From Pantoea stewartii subsp. stewartii (lineage in GTDB: Bacteria; Pseudomonadota; Gammaproteobacteria; Enterobacterales; Enterobacteriaceae): 33,120 bases of DNA. The position numbers were made by a program, and so were the translations under genes. The DNA is taken from NCBI RefSeq assembly GCF_008801695.1, contig NZ_VZPF01000060.1, forward strand, positions 1 to 33,120. The letters run 5' to 3'. Shown one piece after another: positions 20,147 through 27,007 of this stretch; positions within the stretch are counted from its first letter, which is position 1; every line of letters starts with the position of its first letter. The notes under the pieces were generated by a model that was not told the DNA's origin, did not search any database, and worked only from the letters and a program-made list of their open reading frames with translations.

Positions 20147-20856
20147 TGGAATTTAGTTTTTCTAAAGGAAGTGCCATCGAGAGATTGGCCTACTATCCTC
20201 AAATTGAAATAAAAGAATTAGCAAGAGCATTGGCTAATCTTGATCCACATACCCGTAATGATGAACTCCCAGAAGATAAAATTGGTATTGTAAGTGCCTA
20301 CTCCGATTATTTAGTTAGAGTACATAGGTATTTATTCAGCTTCCTAAAATCACAAGGAAAAACAAAAGAGTTGGATGTTTTTTATCCAAAACTCATTGCA
20401 ACCAACTGCCCTATTGAATCAGGAATTCTTTTCGCATCATGCTTTAAACTTATTGAAGAAGGGATAACACCTAAAATCATCATAGAAAAATGCATTGAAT
20501 CTTTAGTTAGCATTTATAAAAAGCATGGTGAGTCAATTATTTTTCAGTGCGCAGGTACAGAGGGAGTTCTGGTTGCTAAAGATAAATCTCAAGACAGACG
20601 TGGTTTTCATAAAAAAGATGAGGAAAGCGCTTCTTTACATAAAATAATTGGACTTCTTGCTATTAACTTAGCACTCGAAAAATCTTCAAGCGGCTCTACA
20701 AAATGGATTAACAATTCTGGCACACCAACAATTGATCCTCTTTTTAAACTTCTGACTGCTTATGCCGATGCTAAAGGCATCAATAAAAAGGGCTTAGGTA
20801 AATCTTCATTTTATGAAAAATTAAAAATTTCACTTTCATCTGTACATGATGAGTGA
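20146..20856 (+). CDS. Unknown protein translationally coupled to the integrase
   Basis: I do not recognise this 236-residue protein. It starts MEFSFSKGSAIERLAYYPQIEIKE on the last base of the integrase stop codon (TAATG), after a GAGGAG ribosome site inside the integrase end, so it should be made with the integrase. It is rich in Lys, Ile and Ser, with no membrane segment or signal peptide. It appears mostly helical, with a charged patch DKSQDRRGFHKKDEESASLHKI near residue 150. Low GC content, like the second half of the integrase, suggests the two travelled together. Position next to an integrase would fit a recombination regulator or cargo; there is no direct evidence for either. Confidence 0.75.
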   Translation: MEFSFSKGSAIERLAYYPQIEIKELARALANLDPHTRNDELPEDKIGIVSAYSDYLVRVHRYLFSFLKSQGKTKELDVFYPKLIATNCPIESGILFASCFKLIEEGITPKIIIEKCIESLVSIYKKHGESIIFQCAGTEGVLVAKDKSQDRRGFHKKDEESASLHKIIGLLAINLALEKSSSGSTKWINNSGTPTIDPLFKLLTAYADAKGINKKGLGKSSFYEKLKISLSSVHDE

Positions 20857-20916
20857 AATTACAACTTTGATAATGCCAAATGTTGGTAAACAGCATGTAC
20901 TAAGAAGTCGCGCAGT

Positions 20917-20982
20917 TTGCCTTCAATTGCCATTGATTACCATTTAGTTGCCTATAGTTGCCTATAGTTGCCTATGATTGCC
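20917..20982. repeat. Seven helically phased TTGCC repeats
   Basis: TTGCC (one copy TTACC) occurs at 20917, 20927, 20937, 20948, 20958, 20968 and 20978, always 10 or 11 bases apart, so every copy faces the same side of the helix. Three central copies are extended to AGTTGCCTAT and are identical. The array lies in the 387-base gap between the unknown gene and alpA; a protein that binds cooperatively on one face (AlpA/Vis or integrase) is the natural candidate. The rest of the gap is AT-rich. Confidence 0.85.
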
Positions 20983-21072
20983 AAACAAAAATTCCCCTCG
21001 AAAATAAGCAGCAAATTAAAGCTGCATAAAACCGGATAAAAACACATAAAATCAAAAGATTATGGGGAAAAA

Positions 21073-21098
21073 TTAACTCATTGATTCTATTGAGTTAA
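21073..21098. repeat. Inverted repeat upstream of alpA
   Basis: TTAACTCA (21073-21080) and TGAGTTAA (21091-21098) are perfect inverted arms around a 10-base AT-rich spacer. It lies about 150 bases before alpA and may be an operator. A second small repeat, ATGGAATT, occurs twice nearby (about 21134 and 21155). No T tract follows, so a terminator is unlikely. Confidence 0.6.
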
Positions 21099-21243
21099 TA
21101 AAATATTGAGATTAGTTGGAATGGAGTTTTTTTGATGGAATTACTTTAATTACGATGGAATTCCGTTTTTAGTGGAACATATCATCTCACCTCCTCTAAT
21201 CTCAGTGCATGTCATTTTTAATCAACGAGATAGGAGATCCCTC

Positions 21244-21450
21244 ATGAACCAAACACCTTATGGAAAAATTCCAGAAAACGGATTTATTAGGCAAAAACAA
21301 CTTATGCCGTGTTTGCCTTTTTCTTCTGCGACGCTTTGGAGACGTATCGCTGCTGGAGAATTCCCTAAACCAATAAAAATTTCTGCGCGTATTACCGCCT
21401 GGAGAGTGGAGGAAGTAAAAGAATGGATCTGCAAACAATGCGCCCACTAA
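21244..21450 (+). CDS. AlpA/Vis-family transcriptional regulator and excisionase
   Basis: The 68-residue winged-helix protein has GFIRQKQLMPCLPFSSATLWRRIAAGEFPKPIKIS followed by RITAWRVEEVKEWI, the standard AlpA pattern (helix-turn-helix, then the W-x6-W recognition end). In P4, Vis is of this family and both promotes excision and represses late transcription. The start at 21244 is chosen because AGGAGA lies 8-14 bases before it; a longer frame opening at 21172 has no such site. It is convergent with the repressor gene at 21473-21661. Confidence 0.92.
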   Translation: MNQTPYGKIPENGFIRQKQLMPCLPFSSATLWRRIAAGEFPKPIKISARITAWRVEEVKEWICKQCAH

Positions 21451-21472
21451 CCAATACGCAGATCGCCAGCCT

Positions 21473-21661
21473 TCAACCTTTTGGCTCAACTCCACGTCGT
21501 TTGAGCTCATCCCTTGCAAGTTCTTTAAACCAGTTTGCAAGGGTGGTTTGGTCTTTAGCGGCTTCCTGGTCTAGTTGTTCTCGAAGTTCTGGATTGATGC
21601 GGATTTGGAAGGTTGGTGACTTTCCGCCTGTTTTTGGAGTGCGATCTTTAACCCTTGACAT
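21473..21661 (-). CDS. Ribbon-helix-helix (Arc-type) repressor
   Basis: The 62-residue protein has a basic N-terminal arm, the strand FQIRINPELREQLDQEAAKDQTTLANWFKELARDELKRR and a short tail: a beta strand plus two helices, the Arc/MetJ fold of phage repressors. It reads leftward, away from the 21.8-27.8 kb operon. The palindromic site at 21691-21708 and a half-copy overlapping its own ribosome site suggest autoregulation and control of the rightward operon. Confidence 0.85.
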   Translation of the reverse strand: MSRVKDRTPKTGGKSPTFQIRINPELREQLDQEAAKDQTTLANWFKELARDELKRRGVEPKG

Positions 21662-21662
21662 T

Positions 21663-21708
21663 GTACGTACCTTCTATTTTAATGATTGGCATAAGGTACG
21701 TACCTTAT
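21663..21708. promoter_or_regulatory. Palindromic operator pair next to the ribbon-helix-helix gene
   Basis: ATAAGGTACGTACCTTAT (21691-21708) is a perfect 18-base palindrome. A second copy of its centre, GTACGTACCTT, lies at 21663-21673, directly on the leader of the repressor gene, with the two centres about 3 helical turns apart. Such paired palindromes between divergent units are typical operators for Arc-type dimers. Binding would cover the repressor's own ribosome site and the start of the rightward operon. Confidence 0.75.
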
Positions 21709-21796
21709 ACAAACAAATGTCCGAAAACAAGCGGCTCTGCGAGGTACTCGCAATACCTCACAAAGCCTGACCATAATTAAACCAGAGGGTCTTTAT

Positions 21797-21907
21797 ATGG
21801 CTGCATCAAAGTCTACTTGGATATTTTGCGCAAGCAACAGTCAGACCGCAGAACACATTCAACTTTTAAGCACTTCCCGTCGCTGCAACGGAGGTCGTTA
21901 TGCCTGA
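21797..21907 (+). CDS. 36-residue leader-type open frame, coupled to the next gene
   Basis: This short frame (MAASKSTWIFCASNSQ onward, ending RRCNGGRYA) follows GAGGGT at 21785-21790 and ends inside the next gene: its stop TGA is 5 bases after the next ATG. The ribosome site GGAGGT of the next gene lies inside it. It could be a coupled small protein or a leader peptide of the P4-like immunity/early operon. I do not recognise the sequence. Just upstream, GAGGTA/TACCTC (21741-21759) forms a small stem-loop, which might belong to an immunity RNA as in P4; this is a guess. Confidence 0.4.
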   Translation: MAASKSTWIFCASNSQTAEHIQLLSTSRRCNGGRYA

Positions 21908-22256
21908 TTATCCTCAGCATGGCGAACGCTGGCAGCATTCGCAGGGCTGGACGGTAACGGTGATGCGCCTTTCTGCTGCGCCCTTCTCCGTTGCGTGTGC
22001 TAACCCTGAATTCAGTCATGAGGTGCTCTACCGTTATGACAGTGACGGGCAGGTCACCTCGGCCCCTCTGACGTGGTTTCTGGAGAGCTACACCCTCAAA
22101 GCGGCATCGCCGCGCAGTGATATGTCTGCTGACGCCGAACATGAGGGGTTCAGCCCGCTTAACCTGCATCCGTCGGTGACGTACCGGCGCTGGCGGGAGC
22201 CGGTGATGCGCCAGTCCGCTGAGCCGGACGACGGCCACTACTCAAACTACCTCTGA
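21900..22256 (+). CDS. Unknown small protein of the satellite early operon
   Basis: A 118-residue protein with no recognised domain. It starts MPDYPQHGERWQHSQGWTVTVMRLS behind a strong GGAGGT and reads like a compact, tryptophan-rich beta-sheet protein (SQGWTVTV, VLYRYDSDGQV). It is GC-rich like the following genes and is first in a closely packed run (21.9-25.6 kb) leading to the primase. P4-family satellites carry several small genes here (immunity, copy-number control), but I cannot assign this one. Confidence 0.7.
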   Translation: MPDYPQHGERWQHSQGWTVTVMRLSAAPFSVACANPEFSHEVLYRYDSDGQVTSAPLTWFLESYTLKAASPRSDMSADAEHEGFSPLNLHPSVTYRRWREPVMRQSAEPDDGHYSNYL

Positions 22257-22284
22257 CACGCAGCCAGCTTTAACGGAGTAAACC

Positions 22285-22569
22285 ATGAATATTTCAAACG
22301 GGCACAACGGTGCTCAGGGCATCCCCTTGCCTGAATCCGGCGTTTTCAGCGCCTTTGAATACGGCCTTCCTGCCGACGCCTTCGAAAAACTCAACCGTGC
22401 AATGCACGCCTGCGACCTGCTCCAGCTGCTGCTGTCAGAGCATCCCGGCGATACGGGTTCGGTGGCGGGCCATACCGTGCCCGGCATGGCGGCGGTGATG
22501 GAGTACCTGCGCGCCGACCTGACCGACGTCACCCGCTGCTGCGCACTCATCGGGGAGGCTCACGCATGA
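22285..22569 (+). CDS. Unknown small protein, satellite early operon
   Basis: A 94-residue acidic, helical protein (FEKLNRAMHACDLLQLLLSEHPG, then AAVMEYLRADLTDVTRCCALIGE) with ACGGAG before the start. Its TGA overlaps the next ATG (ATGA), so the two are coupled. Small helical proteins at this place in P4-like elements are often derepression or copy-control factors, but I see no motif that decides. Confidence 0.75.
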   Translation: MNISNGHNGAQGIPLPESGVFSAFEYGLPADAFEKLNRAMHACDLLQLLLSEHPGDTGSVAGHTVPGMAAVMEYLRADLTDVTRCCALIGEAHA

Positions 22570-22943
22570 AAAAGCCACAGGTTTCCGTTTTTCCGGCGGA
22601 GCTGACGACCGCCCTTTACCGCCGCGCCATTGCCTCCGCCTGGCGGGCAAAGCATCTGGCCGACACCGGCAGCGAAATGCGCGGCCCGCACCGCATGACG
22701 GTGGAGCGCATCGAGATGGCCATCGCCCTGCATCTGGAGGGCACGATGGTGAACGAGTACGGCGAAGCACAGGGCACGGCGGCGGCGCTGGCGCTGCTCA
22801 CCGACATGGTGGAGCCGACGCTCCTGACCGCCCCGCCCGTGCTGACGCCGCGCGGGTGTGAGGTGATGGCCGGGCTGTACGCCACGCTTCCGGCGGCGTT
22901 TGAATCCTTCTGCGACACCGGCGCGTCGCTGTACCGGCATTAA
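22566..22943 (+). CDS. Unknown small protein, satellite early operon
   Basis: A 125-residue protein beginning MKKPQVSVFPAELTTALYRRAIASAWRAKHLAD, alpha-helical and alanine-rich, without a recognised domain. GGGAGG precedes the ATG, which overlaps the previous gene's stop. It ends 9 bases before the primase gene, so it belongs to the replication operon. No function is assigned. Confidence 0.75.
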   Translation: MKKPQVSVFPAELTTALYRRAIASAWRAKHLADTGSEMRGPHRMTVERIEMAIALHLEGTMVNEYGEAQGTAAALALLTDMVEPTLLTAPPVLTPRGCEVMAGLYATLPAAFESFCDTGASLYRH

Positions 22944-22952
22944 GGGGGCGTT

Positions 22953-25625
22953 ATGACAGTACAGTCAGTATCACACATCACGACGGCGGCGCGCGGCCGC
23001 TGGCCGGTGATTTTTCAGCAGCTGGGCATCAGCGTGCCGGACGGCGGCAGGCACGGCCCCTGCCCTGAATGCGGTGGTAAAGACCGCTTCCGTATGGATG
23101 ACCTTGAGGGGCGCGGAACGTGGATTTGCAGCCAGTGTGGCCGGGGTGACGGGCTTGACCTGGTGAAGCTGGTCAAAGACAAAGGCGTTAAGGCGGCCGC
23201 GCAGGCGGTGGCGGAGGTGCTGGATTTGCGCGAGGTGCAGAGCGTGCCGGTTAAGCCTGCCAGAGAAAAAGCCCCGAAACGCGACATGGCGCCGGTCGTT
23301 GACGCGCTGGTGAAGGCCGGCCGCAGCGGTGAAAACGCCTATCTTGCAGGCAAAGGCTTTGCCGGTTATCCGGCCTGCCTCACCGGCAGCGCACAGCGCA
23401 TCAGCGGCACGGCCTTCCCGGCGGGTTCCCTGCTGCTGCCGCTGACCACAGTGGACGGCACGGTGACCGGCGCGCAGCTGATTGCCCCCACGGGGGAGAA
23501 AAGCCTGCTGCCGGGCAGCGTCATGAAGGCCGCATTCGTGGCGCTCAGCCCGCTGCCGTCAGAGCCGCCGGTGCAGGCGGTCATCACGGAGGGCTACGCC
23601 ACGGCGCTGACGGTGAGCCAGCTGACCGCCGGATGCGTGGTGGCGGCCATCTCGGCGGGCAACCTGCCGAACGTGGCGCAGGCGCTGCGGGCGCGATGGC
23701 CGGAGGTGAAAATCGTCGTCGCCGGTGACAACGACTTTCAGGACGGCGGCGAAAACCCCGGTAAGGCGTTCGCGGAAAAGGCGGCCAGAGCGGTCAGCGG
23801 CTGGGTGAGCCTGCCGCCGGGCGAAATAAAGGCCGACTGGAACGACTTTCACCGTGAGCACGGCGTGACCCGCGCCCGTGAAGCCTTCCGTAACGGTCTG
23901 GTGCTGTGCGGTGAGGGCCGCACGCAGCTGCCGCACGGGTTCCGGCTGACGCAGGAGTATCTCTGGTACGAAAAGCAGGTGCAGCGCAACGGCGAAACCG
24001 AAATCCAGAACGTGAAAATCTGCAACCCGCTGCGCGTCACGGCCATCACCTGCGACGCCGACGGCGGCAACTTCGGCCGCCTGCTGGAGTGGGAGGACAC
24101 CTGGGGCGAGCGCAGGCGCTGGGCGATGCCGATGGAGATGCTGAGCGGCAGCGGTGAGGAGCTGCGCCGCGTGCTGCTGGTGAACGGTCTGTCGTACATC
24201 AGCACCACCGGCGAGGCCCGCGCGCGCCTGATGGAGTACATCTCGCTGTGCAAGCCGGAGCGCCGCGTGACCTGCGTGAGCCGCACCGGCTGGCACGGGC
24301 AGGTTTACGTTCTCCAGGACGAGGTGAGCGGCGACGGCGCGGACGGCGTCATTCTCCAGACCACTTCCGTGCAGGGCCGCGACTTCCGCGTGTCCGGCAC
24401 CGTGGAGGAGTGGCGCGAGCACGTTGCGCGCTTCTGCACCGGCAATTCGCGCGTGGCGTTTGCGGTCAGCCTGGCCTTTGCCGCCCCGCTGCTGCGGCTG
24501 GTCGGGATGGACGGCGGCGGCTATCACCTCAAGGGTGAATCCACGGACGGCAAGACCACCACCATGAAGGCGGCCACCTCAGTGTGCGGCGGGCCGGACT
24601 ACTGGCAGACGTGGCGCGCCACCGGCAACGCGCTGGAGGGCTGCGCCAGCCGCCGCAACGACGCCGCCATGATGCTCGACGAAATCCGCGAGGTGGACGG
24701 CCGCGAGGCGGGCAACATCGCCTACATGCTGGCAAACGGCCAGGGCAAAGGCCGCGCCGGAACGGACGGAGAGCTGCGCACCCGGAAACAGTGGCGGCTG
24801 CTGTTTTTCTCCACCGGCGAGCTGTCGCTGACCGAGCACGCCGCAAAGGCGGGTGAGCGCACGTTTGCCGGGATGGAGGTGAGGATGATCCAGATACCCA
24901 GCGACTCCGGGAAGTTTGGCGTGTTCGAGGAACTGCACGGCTTCGACAGCGGAAAGGCGCTGGCCGAACACCTGGAGTGGGCGACGTCCAGCTACTACGG
25001 CGCGCCGTTCCGCGAGTGGCTCAGGGCGCTGACCGCCGACCTCAGCGGGCTGACGGCGCAGGCCAAGGCGCTGATGAAGGAGTACACCGCCGCCCTGACG
25101 CCGCAGGATGCGGGCAATCAGGTGGGCCGCGCGGTCAACCGCTTTGCCCTGGTGGCGATGGCGGGCGAGCTGGCAACCCGGCTCGGCATTACCGGCTGGC
25201 AGGAGGGGGAAGCGCTGCGCGCAACCCGCGTGTGCCTGAATGCCTGGCTGAAAGACCGCGGCCACACGGCCAACCAGGAGGACATCGCGGCGCTGGAGCA
25301 GGTGCGCAGCTTCTTCACGGCCAACCAGTACAGCCGGTTTGCCGACTGGCACGACGAGCGCAACCGCCCCGGCAACATGGTGGGCTGGCGCAGAGTGGAA
25401 AAAGGCAACACCGCGCAGGGCACCGAGGCGGCCACGACGTTTTACGTTATGCCGTCCGGGTGGAAGGAAATCTGCAGGGGGTTTGACCCGCGCAAGGTGG
25501 CGCGGCTGTGCGCCGACCGGGGCTACCTGATGGCCTCCGCCGACGGCAAGCTGCAGACCAGTATCCGCCCGCCAGAGATGAACGTACGCAGGCTGTACGT
25601 CTTCAACAGCGAGGTGCCGGGCTGA
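22953..25625 (+). CDS. P4-alpha-like replication protein: zinc-finger primase, TOPRIM, DUF927 helicase
   Basis: This 890-residue multidomain protein should prime and unwind the satellite genome. Residues 37-62 form a zinc finger (CPEC and CSQC) followed by GRGDGLDLVKLV, as in P4 alpha and phage primases. A TOPRIM domain follows, with ITEGYATALTVSQLT near 211 (catalytic Glu) and VVAGDNDFQDGG near 255-265 (DxD pair). The C-terminal DUF927-type ATPase has a Walker A GESTDGKTTTM near 528-538 and MMLDEIREVD as Walker B near 570. A P4-alpha-like C-terminal DNA-binding part is likely but has no clear motif. The iteron cluster directly after the gene is where such a protein would bind. AGGGGG precedes the start. 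Confidence 0.92.
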   Translation: MTVQSVSHITTAARGRWPVIFQQLGISVPDGGRHGPCPECGGKDRFRMDDLEGRGTWICSQCGRGDGLDLVKLVKDKGVKAAAQAVAEVLDLREVQSVPVKPAREKAPKRDMAPVVDALVKAGRSGENAYLAGKGFAGYPACLTGSAQRISGTAFPAGSLLLPLTTVDGTVTGAQLIAPTGEKSLLPGSVMKAAFVALSPLPSEPPVQAVITEGYATALTVSQLTAGCVVAAISAGNLPNVAQALRARWPEVKIVVAGDNDFQDGGENPGKAFAEKAARAVSGWVSLPPGEIKADWNDFHREHGVTRAREAFRNGLVLCGEGRTQLPHGFRLTQEYLWYEKQVQRNGETEIQNVKICNPLRVTAITCDADGGNFGRLLEWEDTWGERRRWAMPMEMLSGSGEELRRVLLVNGLSYISTTGEARARLMEYISLCKPERRVTCVSRTGWHGQVYVLQDEVSGDGADGVILQTTSVQGRDFRVSGTVEEWREHVARFCTGNSRVAFAVSLAFAAPLLRLVGMDGGGYHLKGESTDGKTTTMKAATSVCGGPDYWQTWRATGNALEGCASRRNDAAMMLDEIREVDGREAGNIAYMLANGQGKGRAGTDGELRTRKQWRLLFFSTGELSLTEHAAKAGERTFAGMEVRMIQIPSDSGKFGVFEELHGFDSGKALAEHLEWATSSYYGAPFREWLRALTADLSGLTAQAKALMKEYTAALTPQDAGNQVGRAVNRFALVAMAGELATRLGITGWQEGEALRATRVCLNAWLKDRGHTANQEDIAALEQVRSFFTANQYSRFADWHDERNRPGNMVGWRRVEKGNTAQGTEAATTFYVMPSGWKEICRGFDPRKVARLCADRGYLMASADGKLQTSIRPPEMNVRRLYVFNSEVPG

Positions 25626-25660
25626 TGAAGATGCCTTTGCGTGAGTCTTATTTTTAAAGG

Positions 25661-25854
25661 GTAACAGGTGTAACGGGTGTAACAGCCGCATGCAGTAAGG
25701 CGTGAGCCTGTTACACCTCTTTTTTGGATGAGGTGTAACAGGTGTAACGCACCCGCCTGCGCTGTTACACCGTGTTACCCGTCGTGTTACACCGGAAGAA
25801 TAAGAAAAAATGCTTTTAATTCATCGCTGTAACACCTGTTACCCGTGTTACACC
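25661..25854. other. Replication origin with clustered TGTAACA/TGTTACA iterons
   Basis: About twelve copies of GTGTAACAG or its complement CTGTTACAC (some degenerate: GTGTAACGG, TGTTACCC) are packed into 194 bases, as tandem direct copies and inverted copies in four blocks. An AT-rich patch (about 25799-25824) sits inside, suitable for unwinding. P4 origin and crr use arrays of short alpha-binding repeats of this kind. This array lies directly after the alpha-like gene and fills the 366-base gap before the late operon. Confidence 0.85.
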
Positions 25855-25899
25855 GCAAACAGAAGGTAAGTCAGCCAGCCGCCCTTTTCTGGCAGGCGT

Positions 25900-25917
25900 T
25901 GTGTCAGGCACGGCACA
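25900..25917 (+). promoter_or_regulatory. Ogr/Delta activator site and late promoter for sid
   Basis: TGT-N12-ACA (25900-25917) fits the known binding pattern of the P2/P4 late activators Ogr and Delta, which sits centred at about -55. The site centre is 25908/25909, so transcription would start near 25964. A -10-like CACAAT at 25952-25957 agrees with this. The gene starts 28 bases further on with AGGAAG before it. A Delta homologue is encoded in the same operon, giving a self-activating late operon. Confidence 0.65.
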
Positions 25918-25991
25918 CGGCCCGCACATGGCTCACCTGTGCCAGCCCCGGCACAATTGACTTACTGAAAACGACCACACAGGAAGCCGAC

Positions 25992-26717
25992 ATGACCGAC
26001 ACCGCTTTATCCCTTCCCGCCGCCACGCAGGCCGCGCTTGATAAGGTCAGCACCGCTAAGGCGGCATGGCTTGAGGCCCGCCGCGTGCAGGCCGCCGCCG
26101 CTGAAAATGCCGAAACCATCCGCCAGCGCCGTGCGGAAACCGAAGCCACCGCAAACGCGCAGAACGACGAGTGGCGCGCCCTGTTCCGCGACAGCAGCGG
26201 AGCCATGACGCCGGAAATGCGCGCGCTGCGCACCGAAATCGCGCTGAACCGCGAGACGCTGGAGGAGTTCGACGCGCTGCTGGCCTCCCACGCCGAAGAA
26301 ACGGCCCGCCTGCCGTTCGAGACCGCCGACCGGGCGCAGGAGTACATCAGCGCCCACAACAGCCTGGTGGAGCTGCGCGCCATGCAGCTCTGGCAGGACT
26401 TCATGCGCGACCACGGCCAGCCGCTGATTCAGACGCTGAGCCTCCTGCACATCACGCTGGGCCGTCAGGCCGCGCTGGTCACCGGCGTGGTGGACTCCGT
26501 GAACGACCCCGAGAGCGTGCTGAAAAACTTCATCAGGCGTCACATCACTGAACCGGCCGTTTCCGGTGAGGCCATGCCCGACAGCGACCCGGTGTTCCGC
26601 CTGTGCGGCGTGTCTCCCGACGCCACCGCCAGGGCTGACGCGGGCCGCACCCTGTCACCGGCCGCCCGTCACAAGGCCAGAATCCGCCTGGAGTTAAAAC
26701 AGAAGGAAAGCCGCTGA
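25992..26717 (+). CDS. Sid-like capsid size-determination protein
   Basis: In P4, Sid forms an external scaffold that forces the P2 helper's capsid protein into small shells that fit only the satellite genome. This 241-residue protein (P4 Sid 244) is almost all helix. From memory it shares the pattern of Sid: AKAAWLEARR near the N-terminus, NDEWRALFRDSSGAMTPEM in the middle, EFDALLASHAEETARL, and DPVFRLCGVSPDATAR near the C-terminus. The start ATG 25992 follows AGGAAG; the frame runs upstream to 25845 but that part overlaps the origin and activator site. It overlaps the delta-like gene by one base. An alternative is a second Psu-like protein; length and order favour Sid. Confidence 0.7.
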   Translation: MTDTALSLPAATQAALDKVSTAKAAWLEARRVQAAAAENAETIRQRRAETEATANAQNDEWRALFRDSSGAMTPEMRALRTEIALNRETLEEFDALLASHAEETARLPFETADRAQEYISAHNSLVELRAMQLWQDFMRDHGQPLIQTLSLLHITLGRQAALVTGVVDSVNDPESVLKNFIRRHITEPAVSGEAMPDSDPVFRLCGVSPDATARADAGRTLSPAARHKARIRLELKQKESR

Positions 26718-26992
26718 TGGCCCTGAAATGTCCCGAATGCGGTCAGGTGGCCCACACCCGCACCAGCGCCTACGAGGCACCGTCCGTCAAGCGCACCTGG
26801 TATCAGTGCCAGAACCTTGACTGCTCCTGCACGTTCACCGCGCTGGAGAGCGTCGAGAAAATCATCATGAAGCCCAACAGGCCCGTGGCGGCAGAGCCGG
26901 AGCCGGAAAGTGATGCGCCGGTGCGCCAGCCGCAGACGCTGGGCCGCTACGGCTCCGCCTGCACCCGTAAAGACCGCCACGCACAGCCCTGA
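26717..26992 (+). CDS. Ogr/Delta-family late transcription activator
   Basis: A 91-residue zinc-binding activator: LKCPECGQVAHTRTSAY, then WYQCQNLDCSCTF, gives the C-x2-C-x(about 22-26)-C-x4-C zinc site of P2 Ogr and P4 Delta. ALESVEKIIMKPNRP follows, matching the ESVxxxIxKP of Ogr. It would switch on both the satellite's own late operon and helper late genes through RNA polymerase alpha. P4 Delta has two tandem domains (166 residues); here there is only one, so it is closer in size to Ogr. It lies between sid-like and psu-like genes, as delta does in P4. Confidence 0.9.
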   Translation: MALKCPECGQVAHTRTSAYEAPSVKRTWYQCQNLDCSCTFTALESVEKIIMKPNRPVAAEPEPESDAPVRQPQTLGRYGSACTRKDRHAQP

Positions 26993-27007
26993 CAGAGAGG
27001 AAAAGAC

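Noticed and set aside
20917..20982. CRISPR-like array
   Set aside because: The repeats are 5-10 bases with 10-base steps and no spacers; no cas genes are near.
23559..25691. Long minus-strand open frames opposite the primase gene
   Set aside because: They are mirror frames of a GC-rich gene, rich in Ala/Arg/His, without ribosome sites or domains.
25845..25991. N-terminal extension of the Sid-like protein from the upstream start
   Set aside because: It would run through the iterons and the Ogr/Delta site, has no ribosome site, and the shorter form matches P4 Sid in length.
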